From Mycobacterium intermedium (GTDB lineage: Bacteria > Actinomycetota > Actinomycetes > Mycobacteriales > Mycobacteriaceae): a stretch of 64,000 nucleotides of DNA. This document shows, piece after piece, positions 25,819 to 34,018 of this stretch. The stretch is taken from NCBI RefSeq assembly GCF_002086275.1, contig NZ_MVHT01000022.1:1-64000 (forward strand). Direction: 5' to 3'. The position numbers and the translations under genes were made by a program. The notes beneath the pieces are model-generated. The model was given only the letters and a program-made list of their open reading frames with translations. It searched no databases and was not told the origin of the DNA. Each line of letters opens with the position of its first letter. The stretch's first letter is position 1.

Positions 25819-27558
25819 TCAGTTCCTGCCGGCGGGGGTGGTGCTGGCGACGTGGATCGGAATGTCGTCGGCCCACGGTTGGGCGGTCGCCATGGCGGCG
25901 ACGTCGACATGGCCGCGCTCGAACTCACCCGTCGCGGCGTCCACGAGGCGGTACTCCTGGACCTGTTTGTGGATGGGCTGCGCGTCGAGAATGATCACCC
26001 GTACGTCGCCTGGCTGAAAGTGGCATCGCTCCTGGAGCGCCTCGATGAGGCATTCGTTGTGCATGTGCCCGTCGCCGAAGTTCCAGCCGAGCACCATCGA
26101 ACACAGCACCTCGCCCTCGCACAGGTTGTAGTCGTCCTCGTTGTGCCCAGCCAAGGCGCGATGCACCAGCGTGAACAGCGCGCGCCCATGGGTATTCATC
26201 GCGCGGAACGCCATCGCCAGGTGCAGCGGCACCAAAGTTTCCTCCTTGGAGCCGTACAGACGCTCGAGCTGCAGGTGTTGCATCGGCCCCAACGCGCGCG
26301 AACCGGTGCGGAACTTGTCGTCACACGACGGTTTGACGCACCAGATGGTGGTGTCCCAGTTGCCGGCGTAGTAGCGCATGCCGGGCAGGAAGGAAACCTT
26401 GTGCGGGTACAGGTTTCCGATGACGACGGTGCCCGCGAGGACCAGGAAGAGGACTGCCACCGGCGCCGGATTGTTGACGTCAGAGAGCCCGATCTGTGCA
26501 TGCCCGACGAAGAGCCAGAGGACCCCGAAGATCATGAAGACGTTCCACTCGAGCGGCACACCCATCGGAAAGGCCAGCAAGATGTTCAAGTGGAAGACGA
26601 CCATCACGAACGCGGCGATCGCCGTCACCCTACCACCATGCGAGAAGAACAGGACCAACGGAACCAGGCCCTCCACCGCCGTCGAGAAGTGGGCGATGAA
26701 ACCCGCGAGTGCGCTGGGCCGTAGGTCATCGGGATAGCGCACGAACATCGACCGCTTGAGGATGCCCGACGGGATGAACGGGTTGTTCGCCAACATCGTC
26801 GAGATCACGAACGGGAAGTGCTTGTTCAGCTTCGAAACGGCCGCGCCCAGCCAGATGACCAGGAAGACCACTTTGGCGCCGAGGATGATGTCTGCCCCGG
26901 AGAACAAGAACACCAGCGCCATGGGTGCGTACACCTCGCCGCGGGCGGCCAGGAAGATCACCTTGTCGCGCAGGCTCAGCACCGCCAGGACCGCCAGGAT
27001 GGCGACGGTACGCCAGCGCGGCAGGACACCAATTGTCGTGTCGAGAAGGGCAATTGGACCACTTCCGTCGGAAACCAGTGCGACGACGAGTAGCGCCACC
27101 AACGCCCCGTACAGCAGCGCGTCGAACGGGGTCCGGTTGTGTCCCTTGGTCAGCGGCACTCGGTTGGGCCACGGCGGCAGCCTTATGGTGCCGGGCCGTA
27201 GCCAGTACAGGATCGATCCCATCGGCGGGAAGTAGCGGCCGGCCAGCGGGCCGAAGCAGCAACCTAGGCCGACGACTTCGAACAGCATGGTGAAGAGCAC
27301 GGCCTTCTGGAAGACGATCGGCTCGCTCCACCATTCGCCGACCTTGGTGAACCCGTCGATACCTTTCGTGGCCAGGGCGACGGTCATGCCGCCGAGGACG
27401 TACAGCACGATCTTGACGCCGTACATCACGTGCATGACCAGGGGCGTTCCGAAACCGTTCTCGGCGATGTGACGGGCCATCGGCACGATTCGCTCGGCGC
27501 GCGGGAGTTTGGTCCACTCGACGTCGACGACGGGCAGGTTTGGCTTGAGGAACCCCAC
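25819..27558 (-). CDS. DUF3556 polytopic membrane protein
   Basis: A 579-residue integral membrane protein with about nine to ten hydrophobic segments. Its N-terminus GFLKPNLPVVDVEWTKLPRAERI matches the DUF3556 family known in mycobacteria and nocardiae. The first half contains Trp- and Gly-rich membrane helices, the C-terminal 200 residues form a soluble domain with several His residues (PLHLAMAFRAMNTHGRALFTLVHRAL, DGHMHNE). The GTG at 27556-27558 has a GAAGGAGCAGCA site just upstream; the frame extends to 27642 but without a ribosome site. It heads a two-gene operon with the SDR. No activity is established for the family. Confidence 0.85.
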   Translation of the reverse strand: MGFLKPNLPVVDVEWTKLPRAERIVPMARHIAENGFGTPLVMHVMYGVKIVLYVLGGMTVALATKGIDGFTKVGEWWSEPIVFQKAVLFTMLFEVVGLGCCFGPLAGRYFPPMGSILYWLRPGTIRLPPWPNRVPLTKGHNRTPFDALLYGALVALLVVALVSDGSGPIALLDTTIGVLPRWRTVAILAVLAVLSLRDKVIFLAARGEVYAPMALVFLFSGADIILGAKVVFLVIWLGAAVSKLNKHFPFVISTMLANNPFIPSGILKRSMFVRYPDDLRPSALAGFIAHFSTAVEGLVPLVLFFSHGGRVTAIAAFVMVVFHLNILLAFPMGVPLEWNVFMIFGVLWLFVGHAQIGLSDVNNPAPVAVLFLVLAGTVVIGNLYPHKVSFLPGMRYYAGNWDTTIWCVKPSCDDKFRTGSRALGPMQHLQLERLYGSKEETLVPLHLAMAFRAMNTHGRALFTLVHRALAGHNEDDYNLCEGEVLCSMVLGWNFGDGHMHNECLIEALQERCHFQPGDVRVIILDAQPIHKQVQEYRLVDAATGEFERGHVDVAAMATAQPWADDIPIHVASTTPAGRN

Positions 27559-27932
27559 TGCTGCTCCTTCGGACGGGGACGTTGTGTCAAGCAAAACTAC
27601 TCGTAACGAGTGGTTCAAGACGAGCACAATGGTCGATTTCAATCAACAGGATCGAATTTCGTTAGGCGACCTATTGGCCGGGCAGAACCTGCTGGCGCTC
27701 GGCGTACCGGCGGGTCGCATTCCTGTCCTGCGTCGAGCTGGGCAATGCAGGAATCACCCTGCGGCGCTGGGACTCTCACGGTACATGCGCCGTTCGGCCG
27801 TCGGCAGCAGGCACGAGCGGGCCGCGTGACCGTCCATAGCGCACGCTGCCGCGAGCAAATGACGTGCGGGCGACGACGGAGGGCTGCTCGTGGACAGACA
27901 TGACGCGGCGGTGGCAGCGTCGCAGCAGTGTC
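27559..27932. promoter_or_regulatory. Divergent region with ACTCGT-A-ACGAGT inverted repeat
   Basis: This 374-base gap separates the DUF3556 operon (minus) from the ABC transporter operon (plus). A perfect inverted repeat, ACTCGT-A-ACGAGT, at 27599-27611 is about 40 bases upstream of the DUF3556 start and looks like a TetR- or GntR-type operator. The remaining 300 bases toward the ABC operon show no recognisable gene. Upstream in-frame starts of the ABC ATPase at 27864 and 27900 mean that the gap could be shorter. Confidence 0.45.
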
Positions 27933-28700
27933 ATGCCGGTGGAGGACCGCAGCGCACATCCGGGAGAGGAACCTTCGAAGTTGGGAACCGGCACTGTCCG
28001 AATAGTTCGAGGCCACAAGCGATTTGACGCCGACAGCCAGGCATTGACCGACATCGACCTCACCATCGACGACGGTGAGTTTCTGGCGATCCTCGGGCGC
28101 AGCGGCAGCGGCAAGTCGACGCTGCTGCGGGTGATCGCCGGCCTGGAGAAACTCACGTCGGGAACCATCGAGTGGGCCGAATGGGCCGGCGACAACGGCG
28201 CGTCGCGGCCGCACACCGGAGTCGTGTTCCAGCAGGCACTGCTGTTCCCGTGGCTGACCGCCGGTGAGAACGTCTTGCTCGCGGGTCGGTTTGCCGCGCA
28301 ACGCGAATCGTTCCGCCGGGAATACGCCGAAGAGCTGCTGCAACGTTTCGACCTGCAGCGGGTCGCCGACCGCTACCCCGACCAGCTGTCGGGCGGCCAG
28401 GCGCAACGGGTCGCCATCATTCGCGCGGTGGCCACCCGGCCACGTCTGCTGCTGCTCGACGAACCGTTCAGTGCCCTGGATCCGGCGATCCGCGCCGACC
28501 TGCAGGCGTGGCTGGCCAACCTCGCCACCGAGTTGGGCATCACGGTCGTCCTGGTCACCCACGACGTCGATGAAGCCTTGCTGCTGGCCAGTCGCGTTGT
28601 GCTGCTCGGCCCCGACGGCAGAATCCGTCGCGAATGGCGACCCGGCAGCCAGGAGCTCCGACAGGAGATTCTGGATCACTATCGCCTGGTCGAGCGGTGA
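27933..28700 (+). CDS. ABC transporter ATP-binding protein, nitrate/sulfonate/taurine type
   Basis: A 255-residue ABC ATPase. Walker A GRSGSGKST, Q-loop VVFQQALLFPW, signature LSGGQAQRV, Walker B LLLLDEPFSALD and the switch His in VTHDVDEAL are intact. Sequence style matches SsuB/TauB/NrtD-like importers. It powers uptake through the permease encoded at 29860 with the binding protein at 28697. ATG 27933 is a choice; ATG 27900 and an even earlier start are possible because the frame is open. The stop overlaps the binding-protein start (GTGA). The substrate is likely a small anion or sulfonate by family, not proven. Confidence 0.88.
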   Translation: MPVEDRSAHPGEEPSKLGTGTVRIVRGHKRFDADSQALTDIDLTIDDGEFLAILGRSGSGKSTLLRVIAGLEKLTSGTIEWAEWAGDNGASRPHTGVVFQQALLFPWLTAGENVLLAGRFAAQRESFRREYAEELLQRFDLQRVADRYPDQLSGGQAQRVAIIRAVATRPRLLLLDEPFSALDPAIRADLQAWLANLATELGITVVLVTHDVDEALLLASRVVLLGPDGRIRREWRPGSQELRQEILDHYRLVER

Positions 28701-29863
28701 CAGGTTTGCCACGACGGTCCCTGTTGGTCGGCGGGGCCGCATTGGCCGCGGCTGGCGGGCTGGCCGGAATCGCCGATCTGGCCCGCGCGGCGAGCATCGA
28801 CCGAACCAACACCAGCGGGCAGTTGCGCATCGGGTACTTGCCGATCACCGATTCGGCGCCGCTGCTGATCGCTCACGCGGCCGGCCTCTACGAAAAGGGC
28901 GTGGTGAGTGCGGCCAAGCCGATTCTGTTCCGCAGCTGGGCATCACTTGCCGAAGCGTTCGTGACCCGCCAGGTTGACGCGGTCCACATGCTGATGCCCA
29001 CCGCCATCCAGTTACGCTTTTTGCTTCGCAGTCCAGTTCGGCTGCTGAGCTGGAACCACACCAACGGGTCGGCCTTGACCGTCGCGCCGCACATCACCGA
29101 TCTGGGACAGCTCGCCGGAACCCAAGTGGCCATACCGTTTTGGTGGTCGATCCACAACATCATCCTTCAGCAATTGCTGCGCGCGCATGACCTGGTGCCG
29201 GTGGTACGTACGAGTGCCTCACGCAGCGCGCGCACCGTGGAGCTGATCGTGATGAGTCCGTCGGACATGGTGCCGGCGCTGGCCAACCGATCGATCAGCG
29301 GCTATGTCGTGGCCGACCCGTTCAACGCCATGGCTCAGGTGCGCAAGATCGGGCGCATCCATACGTTTCTCGGTGATGTGTGGCGTGACCACGCCTGCTG
29401 CGTGGTGCTCGCTCACGATGACCTCATCGAGAACCGCCCCGAGGCGGCCACTTCGCTCGTCGGCTCGATTGTGGCTGCGCAGCAACGGATCAATGCCGAC
29501 CGGGCGGCGGCCGCCTCCGTCCTTTCCGCCGGCGCCTACCTGCCCCAGCCGCTGCCGGCGATCAAGACCGCATTGACCTACCGTCAGCAGGACTACCGGT
29601 TCCTGCACCCGCAATGGCAACCGCAGCGGCTGGGCTATCAGCCCTTCCCGTTCCCCAGCTTCACCCGCCGTCTCGTCGAGGCGATGCATGACACCGTCGT
29701 CGACGGCGACCGGCGGTTTCTGGATCGTCTCGATCCCGCGGCCGTACACGCCGAGTTGGTCGACGACAGCTTTGTACGGGCGGCGCTGACGGCACACGGC
29801 GGCCCTGAAACCTTCGGTCTGCCTTCCAATCTCACCCGAACCGAACAGGTGCAACCGCGATGA
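28697..29863 (+). CDS. ABC transporter substrate-binding protein, NrtA/CmpA/SsuA type
   Basis: A 388-residue exported binding protein. The N-terminus LPRRSLLVGGAALAAAGGLAGIADLARAAS is a twin-arginine-like signal with an Ala-x-Ala-like cleavage region near residue 30. The mature part starts with RIGYLPITDSAPLLIAHAAGLY, typical of the NMT1/NrtA family (COG0715) that binds nitrate, bicarbonate, aliphatic sulfonates or thiamine precursors. GTG 28697 overlaps the ATPase stop by four bases and its own stop overlaps the permease start (ATGA), so all three are coupled. No lipobox cysteine is seen, so it may be secreted or Tat-folded. Ligand not identifiable. Confidence 0.88.
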   Translation: MTGLPRRSLLVGGAALAAAGGLAGIADLARAASIDRTNTSGQLRIGYLPITDSAPLLIAHAAGLYEKGVVSAAKPILFRSWASLAEAFVTRQVDAVHMLMPTAIQLRFLLRSPVRLLSWNHTNGSALTVAPHITDLGQLAGTQVAIPFWWSIHNIILQQLLRAHDLVPVVRTSASRSARTVELIVMSPSDMVPALANRSISGYVVADPFNAMAQVRKIGRIHTFLGDVWRDHACCVVLAHDDLIENRPEAATSLVGSIVAAQQRINADRAAAASVLSAGAYLPQPLPAIKTALTYRQQDYRFLHPQWQPQRLGYQPFPFPSFTRRLVEAMHDTVVDGDRRFLDRLDPAAVHAELVDDSFVRAALTAHGGPETFGLPSNLTRTEQVQPR

Positions 29864-30684
29864 CTCTCGACCAGAGCACTCCCACCTCGGCCACGGTGTC
29901 GCCCCCCAAGAGGCCCGCGCCGTGGTCACTCGTGCAGCGTTGGTGGCCGCCGCTACTCGCCGTCGGGTCCGCTGTCGGGGCTTGGTGGCTGGCCACCGCC
30001 GTCCTGGCGCCCACTCACTCGTTGTTGCGGGAAACCACGCCGCCCAAGGTGCTCAAGGCGCTCGGCGACCTGTTCAACCGTGGCGTGCTGCTGCCCGACA
30101 CCGGAGTCAGCCTGTGGCGGTTGCTGGTCGGGTTGCTGGTGGCCGCCGTGATCGGGATTCCCGCCGGGTTGCTGATCGGGCTCAACGACACCGCCGACCG
30201 CGCCACCCGGCCGGTCGTGCAGTTTCTGCGCATGATCTCGCCGCTGTCGTGGGCGCCAATATCTGTGGCGCTCTTCGGCATTGGCAATGAGCCGGTCATC
30301 TTCCTGATCGCCGCGGCCGCGGTGTGGCCGATCCTGATCAACACCGCGGCCGGCGTGCACGCGATCGATCCCGGTTACCTGCAGGTGGCCCGCTCGTTCG
30401 GCGCCAGCCGGGTGGAACGGCTGACCGTCGTGGTACTGCCCGCGATTCGGGGTCAGCTGCAGACCGGGCTGCGCGTCGCGCTGGGCATCGCCTGGGTGGT
30501 GCTGGTGCCCGCCGAAATGCTAGGTGTGCGATCGGGTTTGGGCTACCAAATCCTCAACGCGCGCGATCAGCTGGCGTACGGCCAAGTGGTGGCGGTGATC
30601 GTCGTCATCGGCGTCATCGGCTACGTGCTGGACCTCGTCGCCCGCCGGGCGCTGTCCGGCTCCCGGCGGGCTGGCGAGGGCTAG
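29860..30684 (+). CDS. ABC transporter permease, nitrate/sulfonate type
   Basis: A 274-residue inner-membrane permease with about six transmembrane segments. The EAA-like coupling helix is GASRVERLTVVVLPAIRGQLQTGLRVALGIAW, which contacts the ATPase. It forms an importer with the two upstream genes, which overlap it in a tight plus-strand operon. After it the convergent acyltransferase gene ends only 13 bases away, so this is the last gene of the operon. Family: BPD_transp_1 of the SsuC/TauC/NrtB group. Confidence 0.9.
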   Translation: MTLDQSTPTSATVSPPKRPAPWSLVQRWWPPLLAVGSAVGAWWLATAVLAPTHSLLRETTPPKVLKALGDLFNRGVLLPDTGVSLWRLLVGLLVAAVIGIPAGLLIGLNDTADRATRPVVQFLRMISPLSWAPISVALFGIGNEPVIFLIAAAAVWPILINTAAGVHAIDPGYLQVARSFGASRVERLTVVVLPAIRGQLQTGLRVALGIAWVVLVPAEMLGVRSGLGYQILNARDQLAYGQVVAVIVVIGVIGYVLDLVARRALSGSRRAGEG

Positions 30685-30696
30685 CGCGGGCTGGTT

Positions 30697-31590
30697 TTAT
30701 GCGACCGCGTTGTTGCGCGCCAACGGGTTCAGCTCGCGGAACGGGTCGTCGGCGCGGATGGCCAGCAGGTCAGCCAGGATCGTTTCCAGCGCCTGCTTGG
30801 TGTCGTTGCGGACGGTCTCGACCCACTTCTCGGCTGTGGTTCCCTCCGGTTTGGTGGTGACGATCGGCTCGCCGAACTGGAGGTACATCCGTTGCGGACG
30901 GGGGATCAGCGTGGGGCCGACGCCGCGCATCAACGGCATCGCCATGTCGGTTTCACCGGTCAGCCTGGTGCTGATCTCCTGCATCAGGCGTCCCACCGCG
31001 CTGTCCCGGGTGACCAGGCTCTTATAGATGTCGTCGCCGCCGACCAAGCCGACCGGGACGATCGGGTAGTCGTTCTCCGCGGCGATGCGGGCGAATCCGG
31101 ATCGACCGTGCCAGTTCAGTTGGTATTCCTCGCCCTTGAACTTCGGGATCTCGCGGCCGCCGCCGGGAAACACCAGGATCGTCTCGTTGTGCCGCATCAA
31201 TTCTCGGGCCGTCTCCGGGGAGCCGATGACGGCGCCGTAGGCGGTCATCAGGTCACGTGCAAACCCTGGCTGCTGGCCGAACCTGCGGTCGGCCAACGGT
31301 CGAACCCTGGTGCCGATCGCGCGACGCACGTAGTGCGGGATGAGCAGAACTTCACTGGTGACGAATTGAGTGTGGTTGCCCACCAGCAGGAATCGGCCGT
31401 CGGCGGGCAAGTTTTCCAGGCCGCGCACGTAGGGCCGCGAGGCATCGATCAGTGGTGCGATGCCGTCGTGAACCTTTTCCACGACGCCGCGCAGGGCCTG
31501 CACACGGCGTGGATGGTTCATCACCGCGTCGATGTCGATGGGTTCGTTCGTGAGGTTTTTGCTCCTGGGTGAAGGTATTGGGAATGCCAT
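30697..31590 (-). CDS. PlsC/DGAT2-like lysophospholipid-type acyltransferase
   Basis: A 297-residue membrane-associated acyltransferase. The motif I region VGNHTQF is present but the usual His-x4-Asp becomes HTQFVTSE, with a Glu in place of the Asp at a longer spacing. Motif III FPGGGREIPK resembles the FPGGxxE of diacylglycerol acyltransferase type 2 and phytyl ester synthase relatives more than classical PlsC. It may esterify a glycerolipid or other alcohol with an acyl-CoA. ATG 31588-31590 was chosen as the family N-terminus; the frame is open to 32118 across the antisense of a TetR gene, which is spurious. It diverges from that TetR gene with a palindromic operator between. Confidence 0.8.
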   Translation of the reverse strand: MAFPIPSPRSKNLTNEPIDIDAVMNHPRRVQALRGVVEKVHDGIAPLIDASRPYVRGLENLPADGRFLLVGNHTQFVTSEVLLIPHYVRRAIGTRVRPLADRRFGQQPGFARDLMTAYGAVIGSPETARELMRHNETILVFPGGGREIPKFKGEEYQLNWHGRSGFARIAAENDYPIVPVGLVGGDDIYKSLVTRDSAVGRLMQEISTRLTGETDMAMPLMRGVGPTLIPRPQRMYLQFGEPIVTTKPEGTTAEKWVETVRNDTKQALETILADLLAIRADDPFRELNPLARNNAVA

Positions 31591-31607
31591 GACAGATACG
31601 GTACCAA

Positions 31608-31621
31608 ACAAACTAGTTCGT
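31608..31621. promoter_or_regulatory. Imperfect 14-bp palindrome between acyltransferase and TetR genes
   Basis: ACAAACTAGTTCGT reads as an inverted repeat with 12 of 14 matching positions around the core AACTAGTT (31611-31618). It lies in the 48-base gap between the divergent acyltransferase and TetR starts, the expected place for the TetR operator controlling both genes. The same 8-base core recurs at 57116-57123 before another TetR gene. Confidence 0.55.
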
Positions 31622-31638
31622 ATGGGTATTATCTTTCT

Positions 31639-32214
31639 GTGCGATCCACCACAGAACTCCGCGACACCATCCTGAACGCGGCCCGCTCCGAGTTTGCGCA
31701 GTACGGGTTGGCCGGCGCGCGTATCGACCGCATCGCCCGGGCTGCCGAGGCCAGCAAGGAGCGGTTGTACGCACACTTCAAGGACAAGGAGACGCTGTTC
31801 CGCAGTGTGGTCGCCGCGGACCGGGCCGAGTTCTTTGCCGCCGTCACCCTGCGCCCGGACGCGGTGCCGGAGTTCGCCGGCGACATCTACGACCTGGCGG
31901 CCCGACGTCCCGAACATGTACGCATGATGACCTGGGCGAATCTGGAGGGCTTGGAGCTGGAGCCGTCGCCGAACGAGGACCTCGAGTCTCTCCAGGCGCG
32001 TGATATCGCGATCATCGAGGAAGCCCAGGCCGCGGGGCATGTCGATGCGGTCTGGCGTCCGTTTGACCTGCTGGTTCTCCTGTTCGGCGTCGCGCTGGCG
32101 TGGGCGCAGTCGCCGCATCCCGAGAGCGTCACCGACGACCCGGAGGTCATCGCGGCTCGCCGTGCTGCTGCGGTGGAGGCGGCACGCCGCATCGTGGCGC
32201 CCCAGCGGGCGTAA
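31639..32214 (+). CDS. TetR-family transcriptional regulator
   Basis: A 191-residue TetR/AcrR regulator. The N-terminal helix-turn-helix is RDTILNAARSEFAQYGLAGARIDRIARAAEASKERLYAHFKDKETLF. The ligand domain is helical and carries no family-specific marker. The start is GTG at 31639. It lies divergent to the PlsC/DGAT-like acyltransferase, with a palindrome between them, so it probably represses that gene and itself. A lipid or acyl ligand is plausible by context. Confidence 0.9.
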   Translation: MRSTTELRDTILNAARSEFAQYGLAGARIDRIARAAEASKERLYAHFKDKETLFRSVVAADRAEFFAAVTLRPDAVPEFAGDIYDLAARRPEHVRMMTWANLEGLELEPSPNEDLESLQARDIAIIEEAQAAGHVDAVWRPFDLLVLLFGVALAWAQSPHPESVTDDPEVIAARRAAAVEAARRIVAPQRA

Positions 32215-32248
32215 GCGATCGCGCGCGTGAAAGAGGGGTGAGAAACCC

Positions 32249-32270
32249 GCCCAAACCTAGATGTTTGGGC
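32249..32270. terminator. Hairpin downstream of tRNA-Lys
   Basis: The 8-bp stem GCCCAAAC/GTTTGGGC with a six-base loop lies immediately after the tRNA-Lys 3' end on the minus strand and about 35 bases after the TetR stop on the plus strand. It can serve as a terminator for both converging units. Confidence 0.7.
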
Positions 32271-32276
32271 TGGAAG

Positions 32277-32349
<73 letters not shown>

Positions 32350-32580
32350 TGGTGTCGGCCGGAACCGCGTTGCGACAATAACAGGCGTCTTGCCGCGGTG
32401 CGAAATCCTGGACCTCGTCAAGCATAGCTGCCAGGCGGGAGGCGTTCGCGCCTATTAGGCCCGGCGGTGGTCGGTCCCGTCGGCAAGCCGTTGGTGACGC
32501 CGGCCGGGGTGCCGTCGCCGGAGACCGGCCGTTCAAGCGGAAGTGTGTGTCCCGCAGGGCAAATCAGGTCTGGACACGCG

Positions 32581-33819
32581 TCAGAAAAGCGTGCCGCAGT
32601 AGGGCGCGCGGTCAGTGCGGAAGGCGGCATCCAGCTCCTTGAGCGCGCCTGGGCGCAGTTCGTTGATGCGGTGCGCCCGGTGAAGTTCGAAAGGCCGATG
32701 GGCGCCCATGTAGATCGTCGCCAGTTCGGATAGCCCGATCTCGACGTCCGGCTGCTCGTCGGCCGGCGTGCACTTCCCGACACCGTCGCGGATCTGCAGG
32801 CGGAACCGTCCGCCGGCCAGGTTGAGCGGGTCAGCGACCTCCAGCACCAGGTCGGCGTCGGCACTGTAGGTGCGTATGCCCAGCGCGTCGGGCACGTCGT
32901 TGATTCGTATCCAGAGGAAGTCGCTCGTGCCCTTAGTTTGAGCGGCACGCGGATCGCGAAGTTTGAGCGGGAGCGGATCGTCGACCGCAACCTGGATCTC
33001 CACTTTGTCGAACATCTCCAAAACCAACAGCGTCTGCAGCAACTCGCTGTGAGCTTCGTCGGTGATGGCAAGAAAATCCTGGACGACCACGGTGCCAAAA
33101 GGCGGCTGAAATGCACGCGCCTTCTGATCGAAGATCCGATATGTCAGGAAGCCGTCGGGATGAATTCGGTAGTACAGCTCGGACCCGCTTCCCCGTTGGG
33201 TCGGCCTGTCCTCGAGGTAATCGGCCCACCATGCGCTGTCCCGGGTTATCGCGCCATTCGTTGTGGCGCACCATCGTTCGTAGATTTCCGGCAACCGCTT
33301 TTTAGCTTCGTCCGCGTTGACCTCGCGTGCCCGATTTCTGCGCGGCACGTCTCGCAGCTTTGCGAAGCGACGGTAAATGCAATAGCTGTGGAAGTAGCTC
33401 GCCACGCCGCCGCCCAAGCGGTCGTACATCCCGGTTTGGGTGGGAACACCGCAGATGATCGGATACCCGCGCTCCAACAATTTCCCCAGTCCCTGGGCGC
33501 TGAGCTGCCCCCAAACTCCTCGTCCCTGGTGGGTTGACGCGACGGTGATCATCGTCAGCCAAGCGGCTCGCATGCTGGCACCACCCGGCACGGTGAGCCG
33601 GGTGCGGTAAATGATGGACGTCCCCACGAGGAATGGCTGCTGCGGATCGGAGACATCCTCGGCAACCAGAATGTCTTCGAGCTTGACGCGGCGTTTCCAA
33701 GCCTCGATCGTCTGCGGGTCGGCTGGGTCACCGAAAGCGCGAGCCTGGTTCTCGTAAAGCGCCTGCCAGTCATCTTCGGTGGGATGGCGGATAGTGATGG
33801 CGTCGTCCATCGTGTTCAT
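32581..33819 (-). CDS. Eis-family GNAT N-acetyltransferase
   Basis: A 412-residue three-domain Eis-type acetyltransferase. The N-terminal GNAT domain has the acetyl-CoA loop QGRGVWG in STHQGRGVWGQLSAQGL, a second acyltransferase-like domain follows, and the C-terminal part is a sterol carrier protein-like fold. Eis proteins acetylate lysine or amine groups, including aminoglycosides, and use the C-terminal carboxylate as a base; the terminal residues here are CGTLF. It is a paralogue, not an orthologue of M. tuberculosis eis (Rv2416c), because the sequence differs clearly. ATG 33819 with a second Met at residue 4; a 34-residue upstream extension lacks homology. It diverges from the MmpL gene by 199 bases. 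Confidence 0.85.
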   Translation of the reverse strand: MNTMDDAITIRHPTEDDWQALYENQARAFGDPADPQTIEAWKRRVKLEDILVAEDVSDPQQPFLVGTSIIYRTRLTVPGGASMRAAWLTMITVASTHQGRGVWGQLSAQGLGKLLERGYPIICGVPTQTGMYDRLGGGVASYFHSYCIYRRFAKLRDVPRRNRAREVNADEAKKRLPEIYERWCATTNGAITRDSAWWADYLEDRPTQRGSGSELYYRIHPDGFLTYRIFDQKARAFQPPFGTVVVQDFLAITDEAHSELLQTLLVLEMFDKVEIQVAVDDPLPLKLRDPRAAQTKGTSDFLWIRINDVPDALGIRTYSADADLVLEVADPLNLAGGRFRLQIRDGVGKCTPADEQPDVEIGLSELATIYMGAHRPFELHRAHRINELRPGALKELDAAFRTDRAPYCGTLF

Positions 33820-34018
33820 CGTTATCCCGTCTGCACTCGTCCGGCCGAACGGGCGCGTTATTCCACCAGCGCACCTTTGGAAGATTCTTCTGCATTCGAT
33901 ACCCGAGCCATCGAGGGTCAAACGTCACTTTGCCGGAGCGAACCGGGGCCGGGAGGCATCTACGTGGCAATTTGGGGGTATAGCGAACGCCGGGCGGTAA
34001 TGCACCGAAAGGACCGAG

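Noticed and set aside
27639..28742. Minus-strand frame opposite the ABC ATPase
   Set aside because: The plus strand has all ABC ATPase motifs; the antisense product matches nothing.
30697..32118. Acyltransferase with an extra 176-residue N-terminal part
   Set aside because: The extra part is antisense to the TetR gene; the conserved protein begins at 31590.
32581..33819. Acetyltransferase considered as the classical eis
   Set aside because: Sequence and neighbours differ from M. tuberculosis Rv2416c; only the family is shared.
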